Both the position numbers and the translations under genes were made by a program. This document shows, piece after piece, positions 61,786 through 64,000 of a stretch of DNA of 64,000 nt (within the stretch, counting starts at the first letter, position 1; every line of letters starts with the position of its first letter). The stretch spans positions 124,001-188,000 of the forward strand of contig DAOUFM010000076.1 in the NCBI GenBank assembly GCA_034429975.1, in the 5' to 3' direction. A model generated the notes under the pieces. It saw nothing but the letters and a program-made list of their open reading frames with translations. It made no database searches and was not told the origin of the DNA. This DNA comes from UBA6170 sp034429975 (lineage in GTDB: Bacteria > Chloroflexota > Anaerolineae > Anaerolineales > Anaerolineaceae).

Positions 61786-61814
61786 ATTCTAGCGGAAATT
61801 GAATAAAAATGCAA
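61786..61814 (-). promoter_or_regulatory. promoter of the dcw cluster
   Basis: Minus strand TTGCAT (61809-61814), 17-nt spacer, TAGAAT (61786-61791). Expected start near 61779, leader about 74 nt, containing a 6-bp hairpin (CGCCGG/CCGGCG, 61734-61749). Confidence 0.75.
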
Positions 61815-61903
61815 GTGTTTTTTTAAATTGGTTACATTAATTATGAAATTGTAAGGTGATTGTTATTTGGAAAGGATTCTTTTCTTAATGCTTGTCGTTT
61901 CGT

Positions 61904-61909
61904 TATAAT
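61904..61909 (+). promoter_or_regulatory. -10 box of the glycosyltransferase gene
   Basis: TATAAT; expected start near 61916, leader about 27 nt with GGAG before the ATG. A -35 is not clear. Confidence 0.4.
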
Positions 61910-61942
61910 TTAGTGAGAATTTTGTTTGGTGGAGTGAAGATC

Positions 61943-62617
61943 ATGAATGAGGAAAAAGGATTAATCATTATTCCGGCATACAATGAAGAAAATCATATTT
62001 CACAAATTGTGCATTCCTCTATCCATTATTTGCCCGTGATCGTTGTAGATGATGGTTCGATTGATCAGACTTCGTTATTGGCCGAAAAAAACGGCGCTAC
62101 TGTTTTAAAACAAGTTCCCAACCAGGGTAAAGGGGAGGCATTAAAAAGAGGTTTCCGAGAAGCGCTCAAACTTGAGGTTGATTTCGTAGTTACATTAGAT
62201 GCTGACGGCCAACATGCAATTGATGAAATAGAGAAATTTCTTTCTTTATATCGAGAAAAGAAACCGGATCTGATAATTGGTTATCGGGATTTCTCAAAAA
62301 TGCCTTTTTCAAGGAAACTGGCAAACACATTCGGGCGCCAGGCTTTTTCCTGGGCTATGGGAATGAGAATCCTGGATAATCAATCTGGATACCGATTAAT
62401 GAGTAGACGCTTGATTGAAAAAGTGCTTGAAAGTCAGGAATCAGGCTTTGAATTTGAAGTAGATGTTATTGTTAATTGTGTCCAATCTAACTTTATGATT
62501 GATTGGTTGCCAATAAAAACCATCTACAGGGATGAAAAAAGCCATATTCATCCGCTTGAGCATACAAAAAATTTTTTTCGAATTGTTTTTCAAACTCGCA
62601 AAAAAATGAAAAAGTAA
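61943..62617 (+). CDS. family 2 glycosyltransferase (DPM1-like)
   Basis: 224 aa from the ATG at 61943 (MNEEKGLIIIPAYNEE), preceded by GGAG eight bases upstream. GT-A fold: IIPAYNEENHI, VIVVDDGSIDQT (nucleotide site) and VTLDADGQHAID (DxD region). GFEFEVDVIVNC near the end is typical of dolichyl-phosphate mannose synthase-like and lipid sugar transferases. No membrane helix seen. Divergent from the dcw cluster. Donor and acceptor are unknown. Confidence 0.9.
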   Translation: MNEEKGLIIIPAYNEENHISQIVHSSIHYLPVIVVDDGSIDQTSLLAEKNGATVLKQVPNQGKGEALKRGFREALKLEVDFVVTLDADGQHAIDEIEKFLSLYREKKPDLIIGYRDFSKMPFSRKLANTFGRQAFSWAMGMRILDNQSGYRLMSRRLIEKVLESQESGFEFEVDVIVNCVQSNFMIDWLPIKTIYRDEKSHIHPLEHTKNFFRIVFQTRKKMKK

Positions 62618-62655
62618 AGAAATTAATTGCAAAGAATAATTTCTTTAGCCGTAAA

Positions 62656-64000
62656 TTATTCTGATGATTTTGGTTTTGCAATCACTGTCCAACGGTCTTG
62701 ATTGTCTTCTCTGAATAGAATAACAACTAATGAAGGTTCTGTATCGGATAGAATTCTTACATTGTCTCGAGCCAGTTGGGTAACCTGATCCACCTGATAA
62801 ACAATCACATCATTATTATTCATAAAAATACTGATTTGATCATCGGTGGTTAAGTTCTTGATTACATCTTCAGACTGATTGGACCAGGGAATTGCGACAA
62901 CTTTGCGCAGTTTGGTATTAGCCAGCCATTCTGCATTTTGAGGTTCCCAGCGGTTATCCTTAATTTCTCCTTTTTGGAGAAAGAAAAACCAACCTCCCGG
63001 TAATTGTAAGCCAGTTGGATAAACTAAATCTCCGTCAGAAGCTTCAATTGCTGGCGGTGGGCTGGATGCTTTTTGATCTTTGATCTTCCATTGCGACATA
63101 ACCAAAAATATAGAAACAATAACAGCCAAACTGATAAAGAATGAGAGAAAAATTAATATTTTTTCAGCCAGACTTAGAGATGAAAACCAATGGTTGAATC
63201 TTTCAATGTTTCTTGGGAACCATTTCTTCCTGGTCTTTTGTTCAATTTCATGGTCCCAGGTTGTTTGATCAAATTCATCAATAAAAGATTGGCGAAGATG
63301 ATCTACAGATTCTTTATCCTCTGCGCCTTCTTCCTCAAAAGTAAAATTGATTTCGTTATCATCGCTACTTCCTGCGGTGGGAAGATTGGTTTGATAGGGA
63401 GCATCAATCATTGGGAAAGAAGATTCTCCTGGCAAGGAAACCTCATCCGGTTTTTCTAATAGTCCTTGAATAGGAGATTCCGAATCAAATTCAAATAATT
63501 TTTCAGAATCACTTTCTGGTTCTTCGTTGGTCAATTCTAAAAGGTCTTTCCAGGTAGAAGAAGACAATAAAAATTCATTTTCATCTGTTTCATCTACTTG
63601 ATTCAAATCCCTGGAAATTTCATCTTCGGGAGATCCAGGAATTGTTAGTTTATCAAGATTTGTTAAAAAATCATCGTTTTCAAAAACATCCTGATCATTA
63701 ATAAATGGGTTTGTGGCTTTATCTGCATTATTAATTTCTTGTTCTAATGCCTGAATAATGTCTATATCGTCCAGCTTTTCATCTGTAGAGGTAAAAACTG
63801 ATTCTTTTTCAGCAAAGACTTCATTGGTTTCTGGGATTTCTTCTTCAGAAAGTGAAGATTTCAGTTTTTCCAGGAATTCCTCATTGTCTTGTGACTGTGA
63901 CAAAATGAGCTCAGCGCTTTGTTCAATATCAACCAGAGTTTCGACCTTCTTCTTTTTTCTGACAATTTTCTTGGGTTGGTCTTTATTTAAATTATCTGAG
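62656..64000 (-). CDS. bitopic membrane protein with acidic N-terminal region and sortase-like C-terminal domain (5' part missing)
   Basis: The frame is open to the window edge with no ATG in the last 100 nt, so the start lies beyond; 447 codons are visible. The cytoplasmic part is very acidic and low-complexity (Glu, Asp, Ser), preceded by a basic stretch VRKKKKVE. One membrane helix (ILIFLSFFISLAVIVSIFLV) follows. The outside domain (about 115 aa) with TGLQLPGGWFFFLQKG, LRKVVAIPW, LTTDDQISIFMNN and PSLVVILF resembles the sortase barrel but lacks the expected His and Cys. Its function is unknown. Confidence 0.7.
   Translation of the reverse strand, partial: SDNLNKDQPKKIVRKKKKVETLVDIEQSAELILSQSQDNEEFLEKLKSSLSEEEIPETNEVFAEKESVFTSTDEKLDDIDIIQALEQEINNADKATNPFINDQDVFENDDFLTNLDKLTIPGSPEDEISRDLNQVDETDENEFLLSSSTWKDLLELTNEEPESDSEKLFEFDSESPIQGLLEKPDEVSLPGESSFPMIDAPYQTNLPTAGSSDDNEINFTFEEEGAEDKESVDHLRQSFIDEFDQTTWDHEIEQKTRKKWFPRNIERFNHWFSSLSLAEKILIFLSFFISLAVIVSIFLVMSQWKIKDQKASSPPPAIEASDGDLVYPTGLQLPGGWFFFLQKGEIKDNRWEPQNAEWLANTKLRKVVAIPWSNQSEDVIKNLTTDDQISIFMNNNDVIVYQVDQVTQLARDNVRILSDTEPSLVVILFREDNQDRWTVIAKPKSSE

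Noticed and set aside
1..64000. tRNA, rRNA, transposase, integrase or phage genes
   Set aside because: None seen by reading both strands; no T-loop-like tRNA ends and no IS-type inverted repeats with a transposase frame.

Overview
The window looks like chromosomal DNA of a low-GC member of the Chloroflexota, class Anaerolineae (Anaerolineaceae-like). This is inferred from gene content and style only: an adenosylcobalamin-dependent ribonucleotide reductase next to nrdR, lipoproteins with Thr/Pro-rich stalks, a CpXC-domain protein, a cyclic 2,3-diphosphoglycerate synthase-type protein beside obgE, a YvcK protein with an N-terminal membrane anchor, and a dcw cluster with cvpA inserted and murE missing. 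No rRNA, tRNA, transposase, prophage or CRISPR array was found. Almost everything is housekeeping chromosome.

Layout. 1-3012: a truncated secreted protein, then a polar amino-acid ABC importer (ATPase, permease, binding lipoprotein; minus strand). 3183-6800 (plus): deoB, a UPF0104/LPG-synthase-type membrane protein, a PHP-domain hydrolase and rsmG. 6808-10254 (minus): recF, def and a large fusion of a cyclic-nucleotide-binding domain with two membrane/PH-like modules. 10321-15768: a class-A beta-lactamase-like serine hydrolase (plus), a HAD-like/HD-domain protein (minus) and dinG (plus). 15804-19820 (minus): CpXC protein, GAF-PAS histidine kinase, ROK sugar kinase. 19960-29381 (plus): yvcK, gap, pgk, rpsT, argS, cyclic-2,3-DPG synthase homologue, obgE, nadD, a central-carbon and translation block. 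29375-32428 (minus): an ECF sigma / anti-sigma / bactofilin-like / toast-rack lipoprotein operon that looks like an envelope-response module. 32709-40585: a GH42 protein whose usual nucleophile is Gln, a glycerophosphodiesterase and deoxynucleoside kinase pair, an AIM24 protein, an RlmI-type methyltransferase, a stalked lipoprotein and a cytochrome P450. 40654-43725 (minus): nrdR-nrdJ. 44318-61705 (minus): the division and cell-wall cluster, in transcription order mraZ-rsmH-ftsL-ftsI-murF-mraY-murD-ftsW-murG-cvpA-murC-(59-aa ORF)-murB-ddl-ftsQ-ftsA-ftsZ. 61943-64000: a family 2 glycosyltransferase and the C-terminal part of a membrane protein with a possible degenerate sortase-like domain.

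How genes work together. The dcw genes are tightly packed, mostly with 4-nt ATGA overlaps. They are driven by a well-formed promoter (TTGCAT-17-TAGAAT) whose start site is covered by four GTGG repeats at exact 10-bp spacing, the expected operator for the cluster's own first product, MraZ. The nrdR-nrdJ pair supplies dNTPs and has its own extended -10 promoter with a candidate NrdR box. ROK kinase, YvcK, GAPDH and PGK make a glycolysis/gluconeogenesis neighbourhood.

Most unusual points: (i) an unannotated 59-codon gene translationally coupled between murC and murB; (ii) the GH42 protein with nucleophile Glu replaced by Gln; (iii) several genes whose -10 box sits 6-12 nt before the start codon, suggesting leaderless or near-leaderless mRNAs; (iv) the four-gene ECF envelope operon; (v) the cNMP-binding/PH-like membrane fusion; (vi) perfect palindromes at the deoB promoter, before obgE and at the P450 stop codon.
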